Made by a program: the position numbers and the translations under genes
Notes under the pieces: generated by a model
The model's database searches: none
Seen by the model: only the letters and a program-made list of their open reading frames with translations
Told to the model about the DNA's origin: nothing
Assembly (NCBI GenBank): GCA_016703105.1
Contig: JADJCS010000001.1
Location: 1 to 64,000 of the forward strand
Reading direction: 5' to 3'
DNA from: Flavobacteriales bacterium
GTDB taxonomy: Bacteria; Bacteroidota; Bacteroidia; Flavobacteriales_F; PHOS-HE28
DNA: 64,000 nt
Shown here: in pieces, positions 31,758-40,197 of the stretch
Position numbering within the stretch: position 1 is the stretch's first letter
Layout: the number at the start of each line of letters is the position of its first letter

Positions 31758-34682
31758 ATGAAGCACCTGCTGCGATCCTTCGCGCTCCTGTTCCTGCTGG
31801 CTTCGGCCCTGACCCAGGCCCAGAAGACCTATTCGTTCGAAAGTGTTCCCGGCGATCCGCTGGAGGCACGCATCTACACGCTGGAGAATGGCCTCCAGGT
31901 CTACCTCTCACGCAATATTGACGCGCCTCGGGTGCAGACGAACATCGCCACCCGTGCGGGCAGCAAGAACGACCCCGCCGATGCCACGGGCCTGGCCCAC
32001 TATCTGGAGCACATGCTCTTCAAGGGAACCAGCCATATCGGCACGGCCGATTGGGCCAAGGAGAGCGCGGTGCTTCAGCAGATCAGCGATGCCTATGAGC
32101 AGCGCCGCAAGACGAACGATGACGCCGAGCGCGACCGTATCTACCACCGCATCGACAGCCTGAGCACGGTGGCGGCCAGCTTCTGCGTACCCAACGAATA
32201 CGCGGCCATGACGAAGAGCATCGGCGCGCGCGGTACGAACGCCTATACCAGCACGGAGCGCACCGTTTACATCAACGACATCCCCAGCGACGAACTGGAA
32301 AAATGGATGCGCATCGAGAGCGAGCGCTTCCAGGAATGCGTGTTACGGCTGTTCCACACCGAGCTAGAAACGGTGTACGAGGAGTTCAACCGGGGCCAGG
32401 ACAACGACGGGCGGACGGCCTATGCGAAGAAGAACGCACTGCTCTACCCGAACCATCCGTACGGCACGCAGACCACCATTGGCACGGGCGAACACCTGAA
32501 GAACCCCAGCATGGTGAAGATCCAGGAGTACTTCAAGGCCTGGTACGCACCCAACAACATGGCGGTGATCCTTGCCGGGGACATCGACTACGACAGAACC
32601 ATCGCTTTGGTGGACCGCTATTTCGGCGGCTGGAAGCGCAAGGAGGTCCCGTCGTTCTCCTTCAAGCCGGAAGTGCCCATTGCGGCACCGGTTGCCGCCG
32701 AGGTGTTCGGTCCCGCTGCTGAATGGGTGGACCTGGCCTGGCGCTTCGATGGGTACAGCAAGGAGGATGGCCTAATGCTGCAACTGATCGATGGCATCCT
32801 GAACAATGGAAAGGCGGGCATTCTTGACCTCAACCTGATCCAAGCCCAAAAGGTGCTCGATGCGCACAGTAGCGCCGGCGTCCAGACGGACTATTCAGCA
32901 TTCGAAATGCATGGCGAACCAAAGCAGGGGCAGACGCTGGACCAGGTGCGCGACCTGCTGCTCGACCAACTGGAGGCCCTGAAGCGCGGTGAGTTCGACG
33001 ACTGGCTGATCGAAGCCGTGGTGGATAACAAGCGCCAGGAGCAGATCCGCTTCTGGAACGAGAACAACGGTCTTCGCACCGCCGCCATGACGGACGCCTT
33101 CATTCTGCGGAAGCAGTGGAAGGACGTGGTGGGCCAATACGACCGCATGGCCGCCATCACCAAGCCACAGGTGATCGATTTCGCGAAGAAGAACTTCGGC
33201 TCGAACTACGTGTGCATCTATAAGCGCACCGGGGAGAACAAGGAGGCCTACAAGGTGACCAAGCCGAGCATCACGGCCATCGACATCAAACGCGATGGCA
33301 AGAGCGCCTGGCGCGTCGAGTGGGAGAAGATGCCCAGCGCCGCCATGGTCCCGGAGTTCGTGGAATACAGCAAGGCGATCGACCAGCAGAGCCTGCAGCA
33401 CAGCATCCCCCTGGCCTGCGTGAAGAACCCCACGAACGACCTCTTCAGCCTGCGCTACATCCTGGATATGGGCACCAACCACGACCGGGCGTTGAAGGTC
33501 GCCGTGGAATATCTCCCGTACCTCGGAACGAGCAAGCTCAGCCCGGTCGACCTTAAGAAGGAGCTCTTCAAGCTCGGCCTGTCCCTGGAGGTTTTCGCGA
33601 GCGAGGATCGGGCCTACGTTACCCTGAGCGGCCTGGAGAAGAACCTGGAAAGGGGAGTGGACCTGCTGGAGCAGGTGCTGGCCGATGCCCAGAAGAACGA
33701 TGAGGCATTGAAGGGCTTGGTGGCCGATATCCGCAAGAACCGCCAGGACCAGTTGAAGAACAAGAACGCGCTTCTGGGCGGTGCACTTTTCAGCCAGGCG
33801 CGGTACGGTGCGCTATCGCCGTTCAATGATGTGCTTTCCAACGACGAGCTCGCCGCGCTGGACGGGGCCGCCCTCGTTCAACGTATCCACGACCTCATGT
33901 CCTATCCGCACAAGGTGTTCTACTACGGACGCAAGGCGCCAAGTGAGGTCGCGGCCCTGCTGAACGCGAAACACAAGACACCGGCTGCTCCGAAAGCGAT
34001 CCCCGCGCCCAAGGTCTATCCCGAACTACCCACCACAGCGAACAAGGTGCTCTTCGCCGAGTACGACATGGTGCAGACCGAGATGATCCTGGCCAGCAAG
34101 GCCGGGCCGTTCGACGTGGAGAAACTCCCTTATGCATCGCTTTTCAGCGAGTATTTCGGCAGCGGCCTCAGCAGCATCGTGTTCCAGGAGATCCGGGAGG
34201 AAAAAGCCCTGGCCTATGGGGCCAATGCCAGCTATACCAGCCCGGCGAAGAAGGAGGACGCGCACTACGTCCGGGCCTTCATCGGCACGCAGGCCGACAA
34301 GCTGAACGATGCGGTGGCCGCCATGCTCGTGCTGATGAACGATATGCCCATGGCCAGCGCGCCGTTCGAAGGCTCCAAAACCAGCGCGCTGAAAGTGATC
34401 GCCAGCACGCGCATCACCAAGGAGAACATCTACTGGACCTGGGACGCCGCCCAACGCCGTGGCCTTGACCACGATGTGCGCAAGACCAGCTACGAGCGGA
34501 TCCCCGCCATCACCATCGAGGACATGAAAGCCTTCTTCGACGAGGAGATCAAAGGCCGGCCGTACACCTTTTGCGTGATCGGCAAAGAGGCGGGAATGGA
34601 TCTGAACGTGCTCGAAGATCTCGGCCCGCTGAAGAAGCTGACGAAGAAGGACCTGTTCGGATACGATGAGGAAACCCCGTAG
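31758..34682 (+). CDS. M16 family zinc metallopeptidase (pitrilysin-like), secreted
   Basis: A 974-residue peptidase with a signal peptide (MKHLLRSFALLFLLASALTQAQ). The inverted zinc motif HxxEH is in GLAHYLEHMLFKGT (His81, Glu84, His85), with the distal glutamate in the TELETVYEEFNRGQD segment near 210. A proline-free four-domain M16 layout follows, with a second, inactive M16 half from about residue 540 (FSLRYILDMGTNHD) and LFSEYFGSGLSSIVFQEIRE near 795. It probably degrades peptides in the periplasm or at the surface. The gene is intact over nearly 3 kb, in contrast to the frameshifted genes elsewhere. It ends 40 bases before the deacetylase gene. Confidence 0.9.
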   Translation: MKHLLRSFALLFLLASALTQAQKTYSFESVPGDPLEARIYTLENGLQVYLSRNIDAPRVQTNIATRAGSKNDPADATGLAHYLEHMLFKGTSHIGTADWAKESAVLQQISDAYEQRRKTNDDAERDRIYHRIDSLSTVAASFCVPNEYAAMTKSIGARGTNAYTSTERTVYINDIPSDELEKWMRIESERFQECVLRLFHTELETVYEEFNRGQDNDGRTAYAKKNALLYPNHPYGTQTTIGTGEHLKNPSMVKIQEYFKAWYAPNNMAVILAGDIDYDRTIALVDRYFGGWKRKEVPSFSFKPEVPIAAPVAAEVFGPAAEWVDLAWRFDGYSKEDGLMLQLIDGILNNGKAGILDLNLIQAQKVLDAHSSAGVQTDYSAFEMHGEPKQGQTLDQVRDLLLDQLEALKRGEFDDWLIEAVVDNKRQEQIRFWNENNGLRTAAMTDAFILRKQWKDVVGQYDRMAAITKPQVIDFAKKNFGSNYVCIYKRTGENKEAYKVTKPSITAIDIKRDGKSAWRVEWEKMPSAAMVPEFVEYSKAIDQQSLQHSIPLACVKNPTNDLFSLRYILDMGTNHDRALKVAVEYLPYLGTSKLSPVDLKKELFKLGLSLEVFASEDRAYVTLSGLEKNLERGVDLLEQVLADAQKNDEALKGLVADIRKNRQDQLKNKNALLGGALFSQARYGALSPFNDVLSNDELAALDGAALVQRIHDLMSYPHKVFYYGRKAPSEVAALLNAKHKTPAAPKAIPAPKVYPELPTTANKVLFAEYDMVQTEMILASKAGPFDVEKLPYASLFSEYFGSGLSSIVFQEIREEKALAYGANASYTSPAKKEDAHYVRAFIGTQADKLNDAVAAMLVLMNDMPMASAPFEGSKTSALKVIASTRITKENIYWTWDAAQRRGLDHDVRKTSYERIPAITIEDMKAFFDEEIKGRPYTFCVIGKEAGMDLNVLEDLGPLKKLTKKDLFGYDEETP

Positions 34683-34722
34683 CGTCGACCCTCAGGTTCG
34701 ACCGCACGATCCCAACGCACCG

Positions 34723-35556
34723 ATGGACACGTGCGTTTTCACCCTCGATGTGGAGGACTGGTTCCACATTCTGGACCTGCCTTCCACGCCGCCATTGGAG
34801 CAATGGGGTCCGCTACAGAGCGATGTGGAAAGGAACACCCGGCGCATGCTGGCGATCTTCCGTCAACACCAGGTGAAGTGTACCCTCTTCTTCCTCGCCT
34901 GGGTGGCCGAACGCTGGCCGCATCTTGTGCGCGAGGCCGTGGCCGATGGGCATGAGATCGCCAGCCATGGCTATGCGCATGAGTTGGTATACACGATCAC
35001 CGAGCAACGCTTCTTCGACGACATCCGCAAGGCGAAGGATATCATCGAACGTGCTGGTGGGGTGGAGGTGAAAGGCTACCGATGCCCGGGCTTCAGCGTA
35101 ACAGTGGAGACACCTTGGTTCTTCGATCGCGTGCGGGAGGCTGGGTACGTCTATGACAGCAGCGTGTTCCCGGGGAACAGAGGACATGGCGGCCTGCCAT
35201 CCGCCAAGCCCGTTCCCCATGTCATCGCTACGCGGCATGGGGATCTTGTGGAATTCCCGATCTCCCTGGCGGCCACGCTGGGACGGCCGATGTACTTCTT
35301 CGGCGGGGGCTATCTCCGCTTCTTCCCGTATTGGCTCGTGCGGCGCAAGGTGAAGGAGGTGTTGGCCGAACAACGCCCGGTGGTGTTCTACCTGCATCCC
35401 CGCGAGATCGACCCGGACCAACCCCGGCTGCCGATGAGCGCCAAACGCAACTTCATGACCTACGTGGGCCTCGCCACCACCGAACCGAAGATGCACCGCC
35501 TCTTCAACGACTTCCGCTTCACCACCTTCGCGGAGTTGTTGTCTCAGGTGAAGTAG
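34723..35556 (+). CDS. Polysaccharide deacetylase (NodB/CE4 domain)
   Basis: 277 residues. The start at 34723 gives CVFTLDVEDWFHI, the first CE4 motif (Asp of DVED as base and metal ligand). The second motif is SHGYAH (His-xxx-His metal ligands), followed by GYRCPGFSVT and the late HPREIDPDQPR. The DVEDWFH form places it in the group linked to exopolysaccharide clusters (XrtA-associated type, with a C-terminal DUF3473-like region). It removes N-acetyl groups from a glycan. It is the first gene of a run of glycan genes that leads into darA. Confidence 0.85.
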   Translation: MDTCVFTLDVEDWFHILDLPSTPPLEQWGPLQSDVERNTRRMLAIFRQHQVKCTLFFLAWVAERWPHLVREAVADGHEIASHGYAHELVYTITEQRFFDDIRKAKDIIERAGGVEVKGYRCPGFSVTVETPWFFDRVREAGYVYDSSVFPGNRGHGGLPSAKPVPHVIATRHGDLVEFPISLAATLGRPMYFFGGGYLRFFPYWLVRRKVKEVLAEQRPVVFYLHPREIDPDQPRLPMSAKRNFMTYVGLATTEPKMHRLFNDFRFTTFAELLSQVK

Positions 35557-35564
35557 CACGGCTG

Positions 35565-35620
35565 CCTCTTTCTTTCTTCTTTCGCCTTCCGCCTTCAACC
35601 TTTACCCTTCCTTTCCCCAG
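35565..35620. repeat. Pyrimidine heptamer repeat between deacetylase and GT4 genes
   Basis: CCTCTTT, CTTTCTT, CTTTCGC, CTTCCGC, CTTCAAC, CTTTACC, CTTCCTT follow at exact 7-base steps from the deacetylase stop almost to the GTG start at 35624. It fills the entire intergenic gap of the operon. Confidence 0.7.
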
Positions 35621-35623
35621 GCC

Positions 35624-36709
35624 GTGAAAAAGGTTCTTTTCCTCTACACCGAACTGGCCCCCTACTTCCTGGCCTGCATCGAGCGGTTGGTGAAGGACCA
35701 CGATGTGGAGGTGCATATCGTCCGCTGGCCGGTGAACAAAGAGGCTCCCTTCGCGCTGAGATTCCCGGACCGGGTCCATGTTTATGATCGGAACGCGTAC
35801 GATGAGCTTCCGCTCTTCCGGTTGGTGCATTCCATCAACCCGGATATCGTGTTCGCGAGCGGATGGATCGACAAGGGTTATCTGAAGATCTGCCGGTCCT
35901 TACGTGCCGCAGGCAAACCTACCGTGATGTGCAGCGATACCGCCTGGCGTGGAGGACTGCGCCAATGGGCTGCTGTTGGAACCTCACGTTTCTGGCTGCG
36001 GCGCACCTTCAGCCATGCCTGGGTGACCGGTGAAGCGCAAGCGCTCTACGCGCGGTTCCTGGGCTTTCCTCCGTACGCGATCAAGCGGGGGTTCTACTCC
36101 GCCGATGTGGAGCGTTTCGCACCGCTCGCTGAACGTTTCGAACCCGCCAAGCGGGCGAAGTTCCCGCACCGTTTCCTCTGCGTGGCGCGCTACATCCCGA
36201 CCAAGGGCCATCAGACCATCTGCGACGCTTTCGCGGAAGTGTGCGATGCGGGACAGGCGGGCGATTGGGAGCTTTGGTTCATCGGGACCGGCGAATTGGA
36301 GGACGCGGTGAAGAACTCCACGTGCGGCAAACACCCGCGGATCAAGCACATCGGCTTCGTGCAGGCCGAAGAGATGCACAGCTACCTGGAACACACCGGC
36401 GTGTTCATTCTGGCCAGCACTTATGAGCCGTGGGGTGTTGTGGTCCACGAACACGCCGTGGCCGGGTTCCCCTTGATCCTAAGCGATGCCGTAGGCGCTG
36501 CCGAACGTTTCCTGAAAGAGAACCACAACGGCCTGCGCTTCACCGCCGGTGACAAAGAGAGCCTGAAGGCGACCTTCCGGAAGTTCGTGGCCATGAGCGA
36601 TGATGAACTGCGTCGGATGGGTTTCGCCAGCACCGAGTTGGGCAGGAACTGGAGCCCCAAAGAGTGGGCATCCGTAGTGATGGAACTGATCCACGACCGC
36701 CGTGCCTAA
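35624..36709 (+). CDS. Glycosyltransferase family 4
   Basis: 361 residues, GT-B fold. The N-terminal half starts KKVLFLYTELAPYFLACIE. The C-terminal nucleotide-sugar domain has FLCVARYIPTKGHQTI, WELWFIGTGELEDAV, IKHIGFVQAEEMHSYLEH and the GT4 signature FILASTYEPWGVVVHEHAVAG, with the E-x7-E pair. The start is a GTG, set directly after the heptamer repeat. It overlaps the next gene by 8 bases. It probably adds one sugar in the assembly of a surface glycan; donor and acceptor cannot be told. Confidence 0.85.
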   Translation: MKKVLFLYTELAPYFLACIERLVKDHDVEVHIVRWPVNKEAPFALRFPDRVHVYDRNAYDELPLFRLVHSINPDIVFASGWIDKGYLKICRSLRAAGKPTVMCSDTAWRGGLRQWAAVGTSRFWLRRTFSHAWVTGEAQALYARFLGFPPYAIKRGFYSADVERFAPLAERFEPAKRAKFPHRFLCVARYIPTKGHQTICDAFAEVCDAGQAGDWELWFIGTGELEDAVKNSTCGKHPRIKHIGFVQAEEMHSYLEHTGVFILASTYEPWGVVVHEHAVAGFPLILSDAVGAAERFLKENHNGLRFTAGDKESLKATFRKFVAMSDDELRRMGFASTELGRNWSPKEWASVVMELIHDRRA

Positions 36710-37847
36710 GCCCACGGTGCTCGTGTTCATCGATTGGTACCTGCCCGGTTACAAGGCCGGCGGGCCGATACGCAGCGTGGCCAATCTGGTGGATCATTTG
36801 CGCGACCGCATCGACTTCCATATTGTGACCACGGATACCGACTACACCGAGCGAACGCCCTACGCCGACGTCACGCCGGATCGATGGACCACGCTGCCGG
36901 GCGGCGAGAAGGTGTGGTACGCGTCGCGCGCTGGGATCTCGGTGAAAGTGTGGAAAGAGTTACTGGCCCGGGAGGATTGGCATACGGTGTACATCAATGG
37001 CATGTATTCGCGCTGGTTCAGCATCGAACCGCTGCGGCTGTTGCGCGGATCGAAGCAACGGAGGGTGGTCGCTGTGCGTGGTATGCTCGCCAGCTGTATG
37101 ATGAAGCACGGAGCGTTGAAGAAGCGCGTCTTCCTCGCTGCCATGAGACTGCTTGGGGCATACCGGGGCGTGGAGTTCCAGGCCACCAATGCGGAGGAGG
37201 TGCAGGACGTTAGGAAATTGATCTCCGCGGATGCGCCGGTGCATTTGGTGCCGAACCTGGGGCGTAGGTCGGTCGCTGCCGCACCGCCATCGCGTGCGAA
37301 GAAGCCGGGTGAGCTTAAGCTGCTCAGCGTCGCCCGCGTCGCGGTGGAGAAGAACACGCTCTTCGCGATCCAATGCCTTCGTGATCTGACCGGAGACATC
37401 GCTTTTGACCTGTTCGGCCCGATCTATGACCAAGGGTATTGGGCCCAATGCCAGCAGGCCATCGCTGCGCTTCCCGCGAACGTCCGTGTCAACTACAAGG
37501 GCGTGATCCCCTCGGAGCAAGTGCCCGAACTCTTCGGGAATTACCATGCGCTCTTCATGCCCAGCCAGGGCGAGAATTTTGGGCATACCATGGCCGAGGC
37601 GCTGGCCACCGGGCTGCCCTTGCTTATCAGCGATCGAACACCGTGGCGCGGATTGGAAGCGGCCCGGGCCGGATGGGATCTCTCCTTGGAGGATGGAACA
37701 GCCTGGCGCACGAAGCTCATGGAACTGGTCGCCATGGATCAAGCCACCCTGGCCACTTGGTGTGAAGGCGCGTTCGCACTGGGCAAGCGATCTTTGACCG
37801 ATCCTGAGCCCGTCGAAAAGAGCTTCGCGCTCCTCACCGGACAATGA
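36702..37847 (+). CDS. Glycosyltransferase family 4
   Basis: 381 residues. N-terminal VLVFIDWYLPGYKAGGPIRS is the glycine-rich acceptor-side start seen in WcaI/WbuB-like enzymes; the C-terminal domain has KLLSVARVAVEKNTLFAIQ, FDLFGPIYDQGYW, VNYKGVIPSEQVPELF and the GT4 signature MPSQGENFGHTMAEALATG. The GTG start overlaps the preceding gene by 8 bases, and the end overlaps the acetyltransferase gene by 4 (ATGA). Context indicates exopolysaccharide or lipid-linked glycan assembly. Confidence 0.85.
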   Translation: MPKPTVLVFIDWYLPGYKAGGPIRSVANLVDHLRDRIDFHIVTTDTDYTERTPYADVTPDRWTTLPGGEKVWYASRAGISVKVWKELLAREDWHTVYINGMYSRWFSIEPLRLLRGSKQRRVVAVRGMLASCMMKHGALKKRVFLAAMRLLGAYRGVEFQATNAEEVQDVRKLISADAPVHLVPNLGRRSVAAAPPSRAKKPGELKLLSVARVAVEKNTLFAIQCLRDLTGDIAFDLFGPIYDQGYWAQCQQAIAALPANVRVNYKGVIPSEQVPELFGNYHALFMPSQGENFGHTMAEALATGLPLLISDRTPWRGLEAARAGWDLSLEDGTAWRTKLMELVAMDQATLATWCEGAFALGKRSLTDPEPVEKSFALLTGQ

Positions 37848-38440
37848 CCCGCCCCACCGTCGACCTCAGCCGCTTCGACAACTCCGATTTCCCCAAGGGG
37901 GCCGGAGCCATCAAGCGCACGCTCTGGTACTTCACCAACGCGGTGTTCTTTCTCAACCCCTGTTTCCCATTCCGCTCCGTGAAGCCTGCCTTGCTGCGGT
38001 TGTTCGGCGCTCAGGTGGGGAAGGGGGTGGTGATCCATCCCGGCGTGAACATCAAGTTCCCCTGGAAGCTCACGATCGGTGACCATTGCTGGATCGGCCA
38101 GCGCGCCTGGCTGGACAATATCGATCAGCTCACCCTGCAGAACCATGTGGTGATCAGCCAGGGGGCCATGATCGTTCAAGGGAGTCATGATTACAAAAAG
38201 CCACATTATCCTACATTAAGTGGCCCAGTGTTGCTCGAAAGCGGCAGTTGGGTGGGAGCGGGGGCCATCGTCACGCTGGGTGTGACGCTCAAGAGCCATA
38301 GTGTGCTGGCCGCAGGAAGTGTGGCGACGAAGGACCTCGAGCCCTACATGATCTATCAGGGGAATCCAGCACAGCCTGTCCGGGAAAGGGTGATCGACCC
38401 GGGTGCGCCTTCACCGGGAGTTTCGGTGGCCGAGGCATGA
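37844..38440 (+). CDS. WcaF-like acetyltransferase (hexapeptide repeat)
   Basis: 198 residues. It follows the colanic-acid WcaF pattern: DLSRFDNSDFPKGAGAIKR at the N-terminus, then a left-handed beta-helix of hexapeptide repeats (VGKGVVIHPGVNIKFPWKLT, IGDHCWIGQRAWL), the catalytic-region SHDY with QGAMIVQGSHDY, and GSWVGAGAIVTLGVTL ... AAGSVATKDLEPY ... GNPAQPVR. It transfers acetyl from acetyl-CoA to a sugar of the growing glycan. Both ends overlap neighbours by ATGA, so it is tightly coupled in the operon. Confidence 0.88.
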   Translation: MTRPTVDLSRFDNSDFPKGAGAIKRTLWYFTNAVFFLNPCFPFRSVKPALLRLFGAQVGKGVVIHPGVNIKFPWKLTIGDHCWIGQRAWLDNIDQLTLQNHVVISQGAMIVQGSHDYKKPHYPTLSGPVLLESGSWVGAGAIVTLGVTLKSHSVLAAGSVATKDLEPYMIYQGNPAQPVRERVIDPGAPSPGVSVAEA

Positions 38441-39189
38441 AGATCTCCGTGATCACCGTCTGCTTCAACGCAGCGGAACACATCGATGAGACCCTGCGCA
38501 GCGTGGTGATGCAGGACCACGGCCCGGTGGAGCATATCGTGATCGACGGCGGCAGTACTGACGGTACGCAGGAAAGGATCGGTCGCTACCGCGAAGTGAT
38601 CGCGCATTTCGTCACCGAGCCGGACAAGGGTGTGTACGACGCCATGAACAAGGGCCTCCGGCTAGCCACAGGCGAAGTGATCGCCTTCGTGAACGCCGGT
38701 GATATGATCGCCCACCGCAGCTGTCTGAGCGAAATGGCCGCCGAATTCGCCAAGGGCGATGCTGACGCGATCTATGGGGACGCATACATGGTGGACCCGA
38801 AGGATATCCGCAAGGTGAAGCGCTTCTGGAAGGGCGGCGTGTACAAGCGCGAAGCCTTTCGCAGCGGTTGGATGCCACCGCACCTGGGTACTTATATCCG
38901 CAAGGAGGTCTACGATCGTTTCGGGCATTTCCGCGATGATCTGCGCGTGAGCGCGGATTACGAGTTGATGTTCCGCTTCATGTACAAGCACCGCATCCGG
39001 GTGCGCTACGTGCCGAACGTTTTGGTGCGTTTCCGGCTGGGTGGAGTGAGCAACCGATCGCTGGCCCACGTTTGGCGGGCGAATGTCGAGGTCTACAAGG
39101 CGTGGGGGATGAACGGAGAGCGCGTTTCTCCATTGATCGTACTGGCCAAACCGCTGCGCAAGCTGGCCCAGTACTTTCGGGCCCGATGA
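38437..39189 (+). CDS. Glycosyltransferase family 2 (WcaE-like)
   Basis: 250 residues, GT-A fold. MKISVITVCFNAAEHIDETL leads to HIVIDGGSTDGTQE and DKGVYDAMNKGLRLATGEVIAFVNAGD, where a DxD-like NAGD follows the usual GT2 pattern, then GDAYMVDPKD and SADYELMFRF near 170. The pattern is close to WcaE and similar enzymes of capsule clusters. It overlaps the acetyltransferase gene before it and darA after it, each by ATGA. Confidence 0.88.
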   Translation: MKISVITVCFNAAEHIDETLRSVVMQDHGPVEHIVIDGGSTDGTQERIGRYREVIAHFVTEPDKGVYDAMNKGLRLATGEVIAFVNAGDMIAHRSCLSEMAAEFAKGDADAIYGDAYMVDPKDIRKVKRFWKGGVYKREAFRSGWMPPHLGTYIRKEVYDRFGHFRDDLRVSADYELMFRFMYKHRIRVRYVPNVLVRFRLGGVSNRSLAHVWRANVEVYKAWGMNGERVSPLIVLAKPLRKLAQYFRAR

Positions 39190-40094
39190 AGAAGGTCCTG
39201 GTGATCCACTACTCCCAGACCGGCCAGCTCTCCGGCCTGTTGGACAGCATTGTTCGTCCCTTGGAGGAGGCCGGGATCCAGGTGGACCGCCTCGCTTTGC
39301 GGCCTGTCACGCCCTATCCCTTCCCATGGACGCGCCTCACCTTCTTCAATGCCTTCCCTGAATCCGTAGGGCGCGACCCGATCCCTTTGCAACCCTTCGA
39401 GATACCACCCGATGGCCCGTACGACCTGGTGATCCTGGGCTACACCATCTGGTTCCTCAACCCTTCCATCCCCTTCAACAGTTTTCTCAAGCATCCTGAC
39501 GCGGCAGCGTACATAACGGACCGCCCAGTGCTCACGGTGATCGGGGTTCGCAATATGTGGGTGATGGCCCAGGAATACACTCGGCGCGCCGTCGCTTCGC
39601 TGGGTGGGCGCATGGTGGGCCACATCACCGTGGTGGATCGCAGCAACAACCTGGTGAGCGTGATCACCATCATCCGCTGGATGTTCTGGGGCAAGCGTGA
39701 TCCGTTCTTCATCTTCCCAGCCGCGGGTATCCGCCAGGAAGATGTCGATGCCAGCAGCCGCTTCGGCCGGACGATCGCGAAACACGTCGAAACGGGTACA
39801 ATTGACCGGGTGCAGCCCGATCTGCTGCGCGAGGGCGCCATCAAGATCAAGCCCTCGCTGCTCATGCTGGAGAAGCGGGCCCTCTTCATTTTTCCCAAGT
39901 ACCGGGCGTATATCCTGGGCAAGGTCCACAAGGATCCCGCCAGCCGCCTGCGTCGCGTCAAGGTGTTCAGCGTGGTGCTCACCGTGGGCGTTTTCATACT
40001 CGGTCCGCTCACCAACCTTACCACGGCCTTGGTGTCCCTGGTGAAGCGACGCGAGCTGCAGGAGGAAGTGGAGCGCCTTTCGAAGTACGGATAG
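39186..40094 (+). CDS. darA: DarA-like dialkylresorcinol condensing enzyme
   Basis: 302 residues starting MKKVLVIHYSQTGQLSGLL, a flavodoxin-like nucleotide loop (SQTGQL) typical of DarA proteins, followed by PYPFPWTRLTFFNAFPESV and LVILGYTIWFLNPSIPFNSF. A hydrophobic segment near the C-terminus (VFSVVLTVGVFILGPLTNLT) may anchor it to the membrane. In dialkylresorcinol and flexirubin pathways DarA works with the ketosynthase DarB to join two acyl chains into a ring, which an aromatase (DarC) oxidises. The ATGA overlap with the GT2 gene shows that it belongs to the glycan operon, while darB has its own promoter. DarC is not in the window. Confidence 0.8.
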   Translation: MKKVLVIHYSQTGQLSGLLDSIVRPLEEAGIQVDRLALRPVTPYPFPWTRLTFFNAFPESVGRDPIPLQPFEIPPDGPYDLVILGYTIWFLNPSIPFNSFLKHPDAAAYITDRPVLTVIGVRNMWVMAQEYTRRAVASLGGRMVGHITVVDRSNNLVSVITIIRWMFWGKRDPFFIFPAAGIRQEDVDASSRFGRTIAKHVETGTIDRVQPDLLREGAIKIKPSLLMLEKRALFIFPKYRAYILGKVHKDPASRLRRVKVFSVVLTVGVFILGPLTNLTTALVSLVKRRELQEEVERLSKYG

Positions 40095-40157
40095 ACTCCC
40101 GGACCGCGTCGGCTTCCGTCGTGAACAGGCGATCTTTGCACCCTACGCCGGGCCGTC

Positions 40158-40165
40158 TACTTTTG
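40158..40165 (+). promoter_or_regulatory. -7 box TACTTTTG before darB
   Basis: A perfect TAnnTTTG match in the 103-bp gap after darA, 32 bases before the darB start. Confidence 0.6.
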
Positions 40166-40197
40166 CCGGTCCTTTCCAGGGAAAGAACGCCATCGCT

